Assembly (NCBI GenBank): GCA_021768985.1
Contig: JAETTR010000007.1
Location: 1 to 19,453 of the forward strand
Direction of reading: 5' to 3'
Source: Bacillota bacterium
Lineage (GTDB): Bacteria; Bacillota; Clostridia; Christensenellales; Borkfalkiaceae
Length of the DNA: 19,453 nucleotides
Below, in pieces: positions 7,423-14,867 of this stretch (position 1 is the stretch's first letter; every line of letters begins with the position of its first letter). The position numbers and the translations under genes are program-made. Under the pieces are notes generated by a model. That model saw nothing but the letters and a program-made list of their open reading frames with translations, had not been told where the DNA came from and searched no databases.

Positions 7423-7469
7423 ACTCACGAATTAAACAAGAAGGAGGCAGGCTTCTTTGGGGAAGAAAG

Positions 7470-7820
7470 TCAAATTCGGAAGAGGTCGCGGCGGAATGTA
7501 AAAGATCGGGCGTGCCCTATTACGCGGGCGTCGTGACCCCTACGGAGATCATGAAAGCGCTGTCGCTCGGTCTTACCACGTTAAAATTCTTTCCCGCGTC
7601 CGATTTCGGCGGGCTGAAAACGATCAAGTCGCTGTGCGCGGCGTTCCCGCAGGTAACCCTTATGCCCACGGGCGGCGTGAACGAAAGCAACGTAAAAGAG
7701 TACCTCGCATTCCCGAAGATCGTCGCTTGCGGCGGAAGCTGGATGATGAAGGGCTCGGCGGAGGAAATCGAAGAAACGGTAAAGCGGGCGGTCGCGCTCG
7801 TAAAAGGAGATACGGTATGA
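7470..7820 (+). pseudogene. KDPG/KHG aldolase, 5'-truncated
   Basis: 2-keto-3-deoxy-6-phosphogluconate aldolase cleaves KDPG to pyruvate and glyceraldehyde-3-phosphate. Only the C-terminal half is here. Homology starts abruptly at about NSEEVAAECKRSGVPYYAGV and includes TPTEI, LKFFPAS with the Schiff-base lysine, the phosphate-binding PTGGV and CGGSWMM. The first 95 or so residues of a usual 205-215 residue protein are missing, including the catalytic-base Glu region (EVTFRT type), so the TIM barrel cannot form. The in-frame stretch upstream has no ATG. The only in-frame start codon is a GTG at 7512 inside the barrel, and it lacks a Shine-Dalgarno sequence. The AAGGAGG at 7441-7447 instead leads to a TTG (7457) that opens a 14-codon frame ending at 7501. 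Best read as a deletion just after the original start; an assembly collapse is the alternative. The stop overlaps the kinase start (ATGA). Confidence 0.75.
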
Positions 7821-8839
7821 AAAAAGTAGTCACTTTCGGGGAGCTGATGCTTCGGCTCGCGCCCGAAAACTATCTGCGGTTCGTACAGAGCGAAAAGTAC
7901 GAAGCGACCTTCGGCGGCGCGGAAGCGAACGTCGCCGTGTCGCTTGCAAACTACGGCATGGACGCGGCGTTCGTTACAAAATTGCCCGCGCACGAGATCG
8001 GGCAGGCGGCGGTCAATTCTCTGCGCAAGTTCGGGGTTGATACGGGCAGAATCGTCCGCGGCGGCGAGCGGGTCGGCATTTATTACTGCGAAAAGGGCGC
8101 AAGTCAGCGCCCGAGCAAGGTGATTTACGATCGGGCGTATTCCTCGATCGCTACGGCAAGCAAGGGCGACTTCGATTGGGATCAGATTTTCGAAGGAACG
8201 GCTTGGTTCCACTTTACGGGGATCACGCCCGCGCTTTCGGACAACGTGGCGGAAATCTGCCTCGAAGCGTGCAAGAAGGCAAAGGAAAAGAAGCTCGCCG
8301 TTTCCTGCGATCTTAACTTCCGCAAAAAGCTGTGGAGCAAGGAGAAAGCGGGCAAGGTGATGGATGAGCTTTGCAAGTACGTGGATTATTGCATCGCCAA
8401 CGAAGAGGACGCGAAGGACGTGTTCGGCATCGAGGCGGAGGGGAGCGATATCTACGGCGGCAAGCTCGACCGCAACGGCTATATTTCCGTGGCGAAGAAA
8501 CTGACGGAGAGGTTCGGCTTCAAGGGCGTGGCGATCACCCTGCGCGAGAGCAAGAGCGCGAACGACAACGATTGGTCGGGTATGCTGTATACGGGCGGCG
8601 AAGCGCATTTCTCCAAGAAGTATTCCATGCACATCGTAGACCGCGTGGGCGGGGGCGATTCCTTCGGCGGCGGCTTGATCTATGCGCTGTCGAACGGGTA
8701 CGAACCGCAAAAAGCGATCGAATTCGCGGTGGCGGCAAGCTGTCTGAAACACTCGATCGAGGGGGATTACAACATGGTTTCCCTTGCGGAGGTCGAGGCG
8801 CTCGCGGGCGGCAACGCCAGCGGCAGAGTTCAGCGATAA
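7817..8839 (+). CDS. kdgK: 2-keto-3-deoxygluconate kinase (PfkB family)
   Basis: The 340-residue PfkB/ribokinase-type kinase phosphorylates KDG to KDPG in hexuronate and pectin breakdown. Visible features are the N-terminal GELMLRL start, the substrate motif FGGAEANVAVSLANYG, and the C-terminal anion-hole signature VGGGDSFGGG with catalytic base D281. This signature and overall pattern fit the KdgK subgroup. It starts with ATG at 7817, overlapping the aldolase fragment stop by four bases, and AAGGAG at 7804-7809 gives a good ribosome binding site. Unlike its neighbour it looks complete and should be active. Its product then needs an aldolase from elsewhere in the genome. Confidence 0.88.
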   Translation: MKKVVTFGELMLRLAPENYLRFVQSEKYEATFGGAEANVAVSLANYGMDAAFVTKLPAHEIGQAAVNSLRKFGVDTGRIVRGGERVGIYYCEKGASQRPSKVIYDRAYSSIATASKGDFDWDQIFEGTAWFHFTGITPALSDNVAEICLEACKKAKEKKLAVSCDLNFRKKLWSKEKAGKVMDELCKYVDYCIANEEDAKDVFGIEAEGSDIYGGKLDRNGYISVAKKLTERFGFKGVAITLRESKSANDNDWSGMLYTGGEAHFSKKYSMHIVDRVGGGDSFGGGLIYALSNGYEPQKAIEFAVAASCLKHSIEGDYNMVSLAEVEALAGGNASGRVQR

Positions 8840-8856
8840 AATCAGACGATAAAATC

Positions 8857-8888
8857 ATAAGACAGCCGGATTCCGGCTGTCTTATTTT
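8857..8888 (+). terminator. Rho-independent terminator after kdgK
   Basis: The stem ATAAGACAGCCGG (8857-8869) pairs with CCGGCTGTCTTAT (8873-8885) around a 3-nt loop, followed by TTTT. It closes the KDG operon 17 bp after the kdgK stop. Confidence 0.88.
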
Positions 8889-8960
8889 CATTGCGGCGGG
8901 GAAAGATTGATGCGGAATCACGATTTTTGTAAATTTTTAAAATTATTTTTCAAAAAGGTA

Positions 8961-8989
8961 TTGACACGGCGAAGTTTAGCCGTTATAAT
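8961..8989 (+). promoter_or_regulatory. Consensus sigma-A promoter of the starch-binding lipoprotein gene
   Basis: TTGACA (8961-8966) and TATAAT (8984-8989) are both perfect and 17 bp apart; the start point is expected at about 8996. The spacer itself contains the inverted repeat ACGGC-N8-GCCGT (8966-8983), a possible second protein site. The A/T-rich run upstream (8930-8955) could act as an UP element. Confidence 0.9.
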
Positions 8990-8995
8990 ATAGGC

Positions 8996-9011
8996 ACTTA
9001 ATCGGTTAAGT
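8996..9011. promoter_or_regulatory. LacI-type operator at the transcription start
   Basis: ACTTAATCGGTTAAGT is a 16-bp even palindrome with a central CG and one mismatched pair, the layout of LacI/CcpA/MalR-family operators. It lies at about +1 to +16 of the lipoprotein transcript, where a bound repressor would block initiation. The LacI-family regulator at 10956-11744 is the obvious candidate. That pairing is inference. Confidence 0.6.
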
Positions 9012-9018
9012 AAACCGA
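9002..9018 (+). repeat. Inverted repeat in the 5' leader
   Basis: TCGGTT-N5-AACCGA overlaps the operator palindrome. It may be a second half-site arrangement for the repressor or a small 6-bp hairpin near the 5' end of the mRNA. The sequence alone does not decide. Confidence 0.4.
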
Positions 9019-9038
9019 AATATCATAAGAGGTGGAAC

Positions 9039-10892
9039 ATGAAAAAGGCTATTAAATGGATGAGCGCGGCAATGGCGACGGCGATGTGTATTTCTTGCGT
9101 CGCGGTTTTTGCGGCTTGCAACGGCGATCCCAAGACTGCGGAATACACCGTCACGTACTATGACGGCACGCAGGTCTTAAAAACCGAAACGGTGAAAGAG
9201 GGCGATAAAGCGGTAAAATGGACGCCCGAAAAGAGCGGTTACGTGTTCGATAATTGGTACGCGACGCCCAATTTTGCGTTCCCGTTTGATTTCGAAGCGG
9301 CGATTACGGAGGATAAATCGGTATTTTCGCAGTGGTCGTCGGCGATCCAGAGCGAGGATACGAGAACGTATTACATCGTCGGCAGCGGAACGAGTCCGAT
9401 TCTGCGCGCGAGCGATTGGGGCAAAGTGATCGACGATACCATGAAAATGACGAAAACTTCGGGGAAAAACGAGTACAAGTACACGCTCGATTTGCAGGTC
9501 GGGGATCTGTTCCAGTTTGCGATTAACGAGAGCTGGCATAATCAGCGCGGCGCAGGGTATCTGACTTCGCTCAAGCTTGCGGACGGAACGGAAGCGTTCA
9601 GCGGCGCGAGCACGATCGGCGATAACTCCTCGTACAGAATGGACATCAAGTGCGAATACGCGGGCAACTATACCTTTACTCTGTTGACGCATCCCGACGA
9701 TGATACGTACGAAACGTCGCACGCAAGCTATACCGAAGCGAATAAGGAAGCGTTCAATATCAATTCGCTCGACACGATCACCTGGGTGCGCAACGGCGAC
9801 GCGGCGCAAAGCGGTCCAAAACTCGAATCGACCGATTATTTTATCAAAGGTTCGAAAATAACCGATTGGAAAGATTTCTATGCACCCGCAACGAAAATGA
9901 CGAACAACAAAGGCGTGCATACGCTGACGGTTTATCTGAAAGAGGGCGAAGAGTTCATGTTCACTTCGCGGGACAATTACTCCGACGGCACGACTTCGAC
10001 GGGCACGGCGTACCTGCGCGGAACCAATCTCGACGATACGAGCAAGCAATATCTGACCGTACAGGAAAACGGGAACATGATTGCGAAGGCTGCGGGAACG
10101 TACGCGTTTACGTATACCGCCGCAACCGAAACGCTTTCCGTTGCGTTCGACGCGAGCAAAACGCCCGTTGCGACGGACTACTACGTCGACGGCACGTTCG
10201 CGGAAGGGGTGAACGATTGGGATTACAACTTCAAACCTCAGTTCAAGCTGACGGAAACCGCCGCGGGATCGGGGGTCTTTGAGATCAAAAACGTTGAAAT
10301 GAAAGCGGACGCCGAGTTCATCATTCAGGCGTTCAAAGCGGGCTCCACCGAGCGCGGCGAATGGGGAACGGACGGCTATAACGGACTCGGAAGCTATAAC
10401 TATCTGTATCTTGTCAACGGCGGCACGGCGTTCTCGGCAGTGGGCGGCGGAAACAACAACATTAAAATTCTGACCGGCGGAACGTACAACGTAACGTTTG
10501 ACAGCTACTCCAAGATGATCACGGTTCAGGAAGCGAACGCGGCGTACGATATCTATATTTCCGGCAGTATGGAAGGTCAGACGAGCTGGAATCCCAATTA
10601 CGAAGCGCAATGGAAGCTGACGCAGACGGCGGGCGATAAAAACGTTTATGAATTGACGCTCGCGATTGCGAAAGACGTGCAATTCGGGCTTCGCGTGTTC
10701 CCCGAAGGCGCGGTTGCCGGCGACGGGCAAACCCATCGTTGGGTAGGCGTTGCGGCAGGCGGAACGGAAGGGGTTACCTCCGAGTTCACTTCGGCAAACC
10801 AATACAACTTCCAGTGTACGACGGCGGGAACGTATAAGCTGTCTTACAATGCGAAAACGGGCGTGCTGAATATCTATCAGGCAAACGCGTAA
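9039..10892 (+). CDS. Surface lipoprotein with Flg_new repeat and four SusE/F-like glycan-binding modules
   Basis: The 617-residue product has a type II signal peptide (basic start, hydrophobic core, VFAAC lipobox with C27). Residues about 36-98 form a Listeria-Bacteroides (Flg_new, beta-grasp) repeat, YTVTYYDGTQ to FDNWYATP. Four beta-rich modules follow, starting near 108, 265, 378 and 502. Each opens with a line such as YYIVGSG, YFIKGSK, YYVDGTF or YISGSM, followed by W-rich and K-L-T strands. These openings and periodicity recall the starch-binding modules of Bacteroides SusE/SusF and CBM26-like domains. I infer that it sits on the outer face of the membrane and holds alpha-glucan for the nearby importer. 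AGAGGTGG precedes the ATG. It has its own promoter, operator and terminator. Ligand specificity is unproven. Confidence 0.75.
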   Translation: MKKAIKWMSAAMATAMCISCVAVFAACNGDPKTAEYTVTYYDGTQVLKTETVKEGDKAVKWTPEKSGYVFDNWYATPNFAFPFDFEAAITEDKSVFSQWSSAIQSEDTRTYYIVGSGTSPILRASDWGKVIDDTMKMTKTSGKNEYKYTLDLQVGDLFQFAINESWHNQRGAGYLTSLKLADGTEAFSGASTIGDNSSYRMDIKCEYAGNYTFTLLTHPDDDTYETSHASYTEANKEAFNINSLDTITWVRNGDAAQSGPKLESTDYFIKGSKITDWKDFYAPATKMTNNKGVHTLTVYLKEGEEFMFTSRDNYSDGTTSTGTAYLRGTNLDDTSKQYLTVQENGNMIAKAAGTYAFTYTAATETLSVAFDASKTPVATDYYVDGTFAEGVNDWDYNFKPQFKLTETAAGSGVFEIKNVEMKADAEFIIQAFKAGSTERGEWGTDGYNGLGSYNYLYLVNGGTAFSAVGGGNNNIKILTGGTYNVTFDSYSKMITVQEANAAYDIYISGSMEGQTSWNPNYEAQWKLTQTAGDKNVYELTLAIAKDVQFGLRVFPEGAVAGDGQTHRWVGVAAGGTEGVTSEFTSANQYNFQCTTAGTYKLSYNAKTGVLNIYQANA

Positions 10893-10916
10893 TACAATCC
10901 GCCCGAAGCAAGCAAA

Positions 10917-10955
10917 AATAACGGGCGTTCCGTAAAGAACGCCCGTTATTGTTTT
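10917..10955. terminator. Bidirectional terminator between the lipoprotein and LacI genes
   Basis: AATAACGGGCGTTC (10917-10930) pairs with GAACGCCCGTTATT (10937-10950) around a 6-nt loop. T-rich tails lie on both strands (GTTTTT to the right, TTTTTGC when read on the minus strand). It serves the two convergent genes that end 24 bp and 6 bp away. Confidence 0.93.
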
Positions 10956-11744
10956 TCAGACTTTGTAGGAGTGGATATCGAAGGGCTCGCGGCTGAGCGC
11001 TTTGTACACGCAGTCGGCGGCTTGCCGGCAGACGGGAGCGTAGATCGGTTCGTACAGCAGGTTTACGTCCTTGGACTGAAAGAATTCGGCGACGATTCCG
11101 TTTACGGTAAAAAGATTTTTTGCGGAAATCCCGTTCAGGTCCTTCCCGTTTTCGACGAAAACCACGCGTTTGAACGTACTTGAAATCTGTTCTTTCAACG
11201 CCCCGTCGGCGGGATTCAGACAGACGAAGGCGAATTCGCCTTGGAAATAGTCGTCGGCTTTTTGTTTCAGCTTCGCGTAATCCGCCGAAATCTGGAAGAA
11301 CAGCTTGTCCTCCACGAGGCAGTTTACCGAGATGAGCGGAATGTAGTTCCGGTTGCCGATTTCGTAGAAGGTGTCTTTATCCACGTTGAACGCGATAATC
11401 GCGTCGGCGTTCGAAACGCGCTTGAAGGGCGGCGTGCAGAAAATGATATCGAAATTTTCGCGCAAAGACGCGGAGAGCTCTTCGAGAAAGTTGACGAAAT
11501 CCGCCTTTTCGAGATAGCCCTGTTGCTTTGTGCATACGGCGACCAGCTTCGAATTGGAAGCGGAGCGCAGATTTTTGGCGAATACGTTGGGCTTATAGTT
11601 GAGCATATTGATTACGTGCCAGATCTTATTCTTCGTTTCTTCGCTGATGCTCTGCCCTTCGGTATTGTTCAGAACGTACGATACGGTGGCGGCGGAAACG
11701 CCCGCCTCTTTGGCGATATCGTAGATTGTAACTCGTTTTCCCAT
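10956..11744 (-). CDS. Short LacI-family repressor of the alpha-glucan locus
   Basis: The 262-residue product has a textbook LacI N-terminus: TIYDIAKEAGVSAATVSYVLN as HTH, then the hinge helix ending in NYKPNVFAKNLRS. The effector domain is only about 200 residues against the usual 270-280. It keeps recognisable beta-alpha steps (LVAVCTKQ, DIIFCTPP, DAIIAFN, IPLISVN, FAFVCLN) but appears compacted. It probably represses the glucan genes on either side in response to maltodextrin; the CG-centred palindrome at 8996-9011 is its likely target. The ATG at 11744 is preceded by a perfect promoter only 7 nt away and has no Shine-Dalgarno sequence. It is divergent from the GH13 gene. Confidence 0.88.
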   Translation of the reverse strand: MGKRVTIYDIAKEAGVSAATVSYVLNNTEGQSISEETKNKIWHVINMLNYKPNVFAKNLRSASNSKLVAVCTKQQGYLEKADFVNFLEELSASLRENFDIIFCTPPFKRVSNADAIIAFNVDKDTFYEIGNRNYIPLISVNCLVEDKLFFQISADYAKLKQKADDYFQGEFAFVCLNPADGALKEQISSTFKRVVFVENGKDLNGISAKNLFTVNGIVAEFFQSKDVNLLYEPIYAPVCRQAADCVYKALSREPFDIHSYKV

Positions 11745-11751
11745 ACAAAAT

Positions 11752-11780
11752 ATTATAACAACTGAAATTTAAAATGTCAA
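11752..11780 (-). promoter_or_regulatory. Perfect sigma-A promoter of the lacI-type gene, leaderless
   Basis: Read on the minus strand, TTGACA (11780-11775) and TATAAT (11757-11752) are 17 bp apart. The start codon begins 7 nt after the -10 box, so the transcript should start at the ATG or one base before it. The element sits in the 53-bp gap to the GH13 gene, whose own plus-strand promoter is not obvious. Confidence 0.85.
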
Positions 11781-11797
11781 TATGAAAGAGGATTGCT

Positions 11798-13396
11798 ATG
11801 GACGAAAAGGCAATTTTGCATTATCCGGAATCGAAATTTTGTTATGCGTTGGATAGAAATACGGTCTGTCTGCGGCTGAGGATCTCGAAATCGGACGCTC
11901 CCGACCGCGTCGAAGTGGTGTACGGCGGAAAGTATACGTATGCGACCGAGCAGAAAACGGCAAAAATGGAACGGAAGTATACGGACAGACTGTTCGCCTA
12001 TTATACCGCAACGCTCCGCATTACCGATTCGAGGTTCGTTTACGTGTTCCGGATGACGCGCGGGAACCGTATATACTACTATTCGGAGGACGGACTGACC
12101 GAAGAATACGATTTCGAGCTGAGCTATTACAATTGTTTCCAGTACGCGTACATCAACGAATGCGACCTGATGAAGCCGATCGAATGGATGCAAACGGCAA
12201 CCTTTTATCAGATCTTCGTGGATCGGTTCCGGAACGGGAATCCCGACAAGGAAAAAGCGTACGTCAATTTGAAATGGGGGGAGATTCCGAACCCCAAGAG
12301 CTTTGCGGGCGGGGATCTGAAAGGGATCACGCAAAAGCTGTCCTATCTGAACGGGTTGGGAATCAACGCGCTCTATCTGACGCCCGTTTTCAAGTCGGTA
12401 TCCAATCACAAGTACGACATCAGCGATTATTACGAAATAGACGAGCAGTTCGGCGACAAAGCGCAGCTGCGGGAATTGATCGAACGTGCGCACGCTATGG
12501 GAATGAAGATCGTGCTGGACGCGGTGTTCAACCATTGCAGCGAGAATTTGAGCCAGTTTCAGGACGTGCTGAAAAAGGGAAAGAAGTCCGCGTATTACGA
12601 TTGGTTCGTGATTTCCAACGACGATCCGCTCGAATACGAAACGTTCGCCGCCTGTTCGTACATGCCGAAGTTCAACACCTCTAATCCCGAGGTGTGCGAC
12701 TATCTGATCGGGATCGCCACCTATTGGATCAGGGAGTTCGATATCGACGGCTGGCGGCTGGACGTTTCGGACGAGGTTTCGCACGATTTCTGGCGGCAGT
12801 TCAGGCGGGCGGTGAAGCGGGCGAAGCCCGATTGCGTGCTGATCGGCGAAAACTGGCACGACGCAAGCGGGTATCTGGGCGGAGATCAGTTCGATTCGAT
12901 CATGAATTACGCGTTTACGAAGGCTTGTCTCGATTTTTACGCGTTCGGGAGATTCGATACGAAAAGCTTTGCGGATAAGCTCAACGAAATTCTGATGCGG
13001 AATTCCGATCCCGTAAACGATATGATGCTGAATCTGCTGGATACGCACGACACGCATCGGTTCCTGACGCGGGTCGGCGGGGATAAAGCCAAGCTGAAAA
13101 GCGCGCTCGCGCTGCTGTATTTCTTCCCCGGTTCGCCCTGCATCTACTACGGCACGGAAAACGCGATGGAGGGCGGGTACGACCCCGATTGCAGGAGAAC
13201 GTTCGACTGGGAAGCGGAGCGCGAGGACGGCGACGTGAAATCGCTGATCAAGGAATTGACGGCTTTGAAGCGTTCGCCCGATTTTGCCCGCGCAGAGGTC
13301 GGGATCCGCGCGGAAAACGGAATGCTGATCGTGGAGCGCGGGAAATACCTGCTCACGATCGCGGAGGGCGGCGGGTTTACCGCCGGAACGAAATAA
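11798..13396 (+). CDS. Cytoplasmic GH13 alpha-glucosidic hydrolase (neopullulanase/cyclomaltodextrinase type)
   Basis: The 532-residue product has no signal peptide, so it should act on imported maltodextrin. An N-terminal beta domain (about 1-125, CBM34-like position) precedes the TIM barrel. Conserved GH13 regions are DAVFNH (D241, H246), GWRLDVSDE with nucleophile D322, IGENWH with acid/base E351, and LLDTHDTHRF with transition-state stabiliser D418. The fifth region, MPKFN at 289-293, places it in the neopullulanase/oligo-1,6/cyclomaltodextrinase group (GH13_20-like), which can cut alpha-1,4 and often alpha-1,6 bonds. The ATG follows AAAGAGG (11785-11791). It is divergent from the lacI-type gene and leads an operon whose next gene is 16 bp away. 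No consensus plus-strand promoter is visible in the 53-bp gap. Confidence 0.9.
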   Translation: MDEKAILHYPESKFCYALDRNTVCLRLRISKSDAPDRVEVVYGGKYTYATEQKTAKMERKYTDRLFAYYTATLRITDSRFVYVFRMTRGNRIYYYSEDGLTEEYDFELSYYNCFQYAYINECDLMKPIEWMQTATFYQIFVDRFRNGNPDKEKAYVNLKWGEIPNPKSFAGGDLKGITQKLSYLNGLGINALYLTPVFKSVSNHKYDISDYYEIDEQFGDKAQLRELIERAHAMGMKIVLDAVFNHCSENLSQFQDVLKKGKKSAYYDWFVISNDDPLEYETFAACSYMPKFNTSNPEVCDYLIGIATYWIREFDIDGWRLDVSDEVSHDFWRQFRRAVKRAKPDCVLIGENWHDASGYLGGDQFDSIMNYAFTKACLDFYAFGRFDTKSFADKLNEILMRNSDPVNDMMLNLLDTHDTHRFLTRVGGDKAKLKSALALLYFFPGSPCIYYGTENAMEGGYDPDCRRTFDWEAEREDGDVKSLIKELTALKRSPDFARAEVGIRAENGMLIVERGKYLLTIAEGGGFTAGTK

Positions 13397-13412
13397 AGGA
13401 AAGGAGGGAAAG

Positions 13413-14855
13413 ATGAAAAAGACATTGCCGGCAATCATTGCTCATGCGGCGGTGATTCTCGCGCTGATTCTCCTCATGGGATTTCTCGGCGTGATCGCCG
13501 CGGGCGTGGCGGCGGAAGGCAGCGAAAAGTTTACGGGCGAGCTCGAACGGAACGTCACGCTGCGCATTCTCGAAAACGATACGGCAAAGGAACAGGGCTA
13601 TCTGAAAGAGCTTCTGGAAGCGTTCAACAAGGAATACGCCGGGTACGGGATCGTCGCCGTCGACGCGAATATGGATCAGTATACCGATCTGGAAATGGGC
13701 GGACCGTACGGGTACGGACCCGACGTGCTGTATCAGGCGAACGACGCGCTGATGAAGTACGTGGACGGAACGCGGAAGCATATCCTGCCCGTTCCCGTGG
13801 AAAAGCTCGACTGTTACGCGCACGTGGACGACAACGCGTGGGACGCTTACAAAGTGACGATCGACACGCAGGAGTTCGTTTGCGGCGTGCCCGTGAACAT
13901 TCAGCAGCCGCTGTTGTATTACCGCAAAGACCTGTTGCCCGAGAACTGGGAAACGGAATGGGACGACGATCGCAACGGCGTTCCGGATATGATCGAGAAC
14001 TGGTGCGATTTGTACCGCTATTCGCAGTTGATCCGTCAGCAGAGCGCGGGGAGCAAATACGGGTACATGAAGTCGCTCAACGACGGTTATTTCGCGTCCG
14101 GTTATTTCTTTTCGTACGGCGGTTACGTATTCGGCGGGGAGGACGGAAAGGACACGACGGACGTCGGGTTTTCGAAGAACGACGGCTATCTCGGCGGGAA
14201 GATCATCCGTCAGCTTGCGTCGGTGATGAACCTCGAATGCACGGAGGACACGATCACGAAAAACTCCTATTCGAGAATGGCGCAGGGGGCGTATTTCGCG
14301 ACGATGACGACGCCCGACGTCTACACGATGTTCCTGAAAGAGATGGTGCTCGCGGGATATACCGAAGAGTACGCAAAGGAAAATCTGGTGATGACTTCGG
14401 TGCCGAAGCTGCCCGTCAGCGGCGATCTGGAGGACGAAAGCCAAGGATTCAGGGAGATGACGGTGATGGGAGGCGTGAACGGTTACGCGATCAGCTCCTA
14501 CACCAAAGCGCCGAACGCCGCGCTTGCGTTCGTGAATTTCGCCACGTCTTACAACATGATCAATCGCAGGGCGGAGCTGTTGGGGATATCGCCCGCGCGG
14601 GGCGATCTTGCAGAAACGCTCGGCGGGCTTAACGCGACCATCAACGAGAATCTCGCCGACGGCACGATATACGTCATGCCGAGCGTGAGAGCGTTGGCGC
14701 AGGTATGGACGCCGTTGCAGACCTATTGCGCGGTGCTCGCGGACGACGCTCTGACGGGCAAAAACGCCTACGTGACAGACGACGCTCTGAAAAAGGGCAT
14801 CGCCAACGTGGACAGTCAGATCTATGCGGCGATACACACGCTGGGCGGCGCGTAA
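13413..14855 (+). CDS. ABC transporter maltodextrin-type solute-binding protein, no lipobox
   Basis: The 480-residue product takes the MalE position between the amylase and the two permease genes. Its mature part has family-1 binding-protein features (NVTLRILEND, FNKEY, GVPVNIQQPLLYYRKDLLP, GGVNGYAISSYTK). The N-terminus is a long hydrophobic segment (about 5-34) without any cysteine, so it is not a standard Gram-positive lipoprotein. It may stay as a signal anchor or be cut by signal peptidase I near VAA. Residues 184-192 (D-D-D-R-N-G-V-P-D) form a DxDxNGxxD loop like calcium-binding dockerin or thrombospondin-3 repeats. The sugar is inferred from context. AGGAGGG precedes the ATG, and the gene lies 16 bp after the GH13 gene. 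Confidence 0.85.
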   Translation: MKKTLPAIIAHAAVILALILLMGFLGVIAAGVAAEGSEKFTGELERNVTLRILENDTAKEQGYLKELLEAFNKEYAGYGIVAVDANMDQYTDLEMGGPYGYGPDVLYQANDALMKYVDGTRKHILPVPVEKLDCYAHVDDNAWDAYKVTIDTQEFVCGVPVNIQQPLLYYRKDLLPENWETEWDDDRNGVPDMIENWCDLYRYSQLIRQQSAGSKYGYMKSLNDGYFASGYFFSYGGYVFGGEDGKDTTDVGFSKNDGYLGGKIIRQLASVMNLECTEDTITKNSYSRMAQGAYFATMTTPDVYTMFLKEMVLAGYTEEYAKENLVMTSVPKLPVSGDLEDESQGFREMTVMGGVNGYAISSYTKAPNAALAFVNFATSYNMINRRAELLGISPARGDLAETLGGLNATINENLADGTIYVMPSVRALAQVWTPLQTYCAVLADDALTGKNAYVTDDALKKGIANVDSQIYAAIHTLGGA

Positions 14856-14867
14856 AGGGGGAGAGAA

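Noticed and set aside
7457..7501. 14-codon frame from a TTG behind AAGGAGG
   Set aside because: It has the spacing of a translated leader peptide, but the sequence is more simply the frame left over after the deletion in the aldolase gene. There is no evidence of function.
9177..10802. 541-residue minus-strand frame
   Set aside because: It is an antisense shadow of the lipoprotein gene, with Arg/Val/Ile-rich nonsense composition.
11745..11797. Plus-strand promoter for the GH13 operon (TTGTAA with TATTAT)
   Set aside because: The spacing is 19 bp and the -35 lies in the lacI coding region. It is too weak to call, although the operon must start near here.
11777..14837. Long minus-strand frames of 553 and 486 residues
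   Set aside because: They lie antisense to the GH13 and solute-binding genes, which have catalytic motifs and ribosome binding sites on the plus strand.
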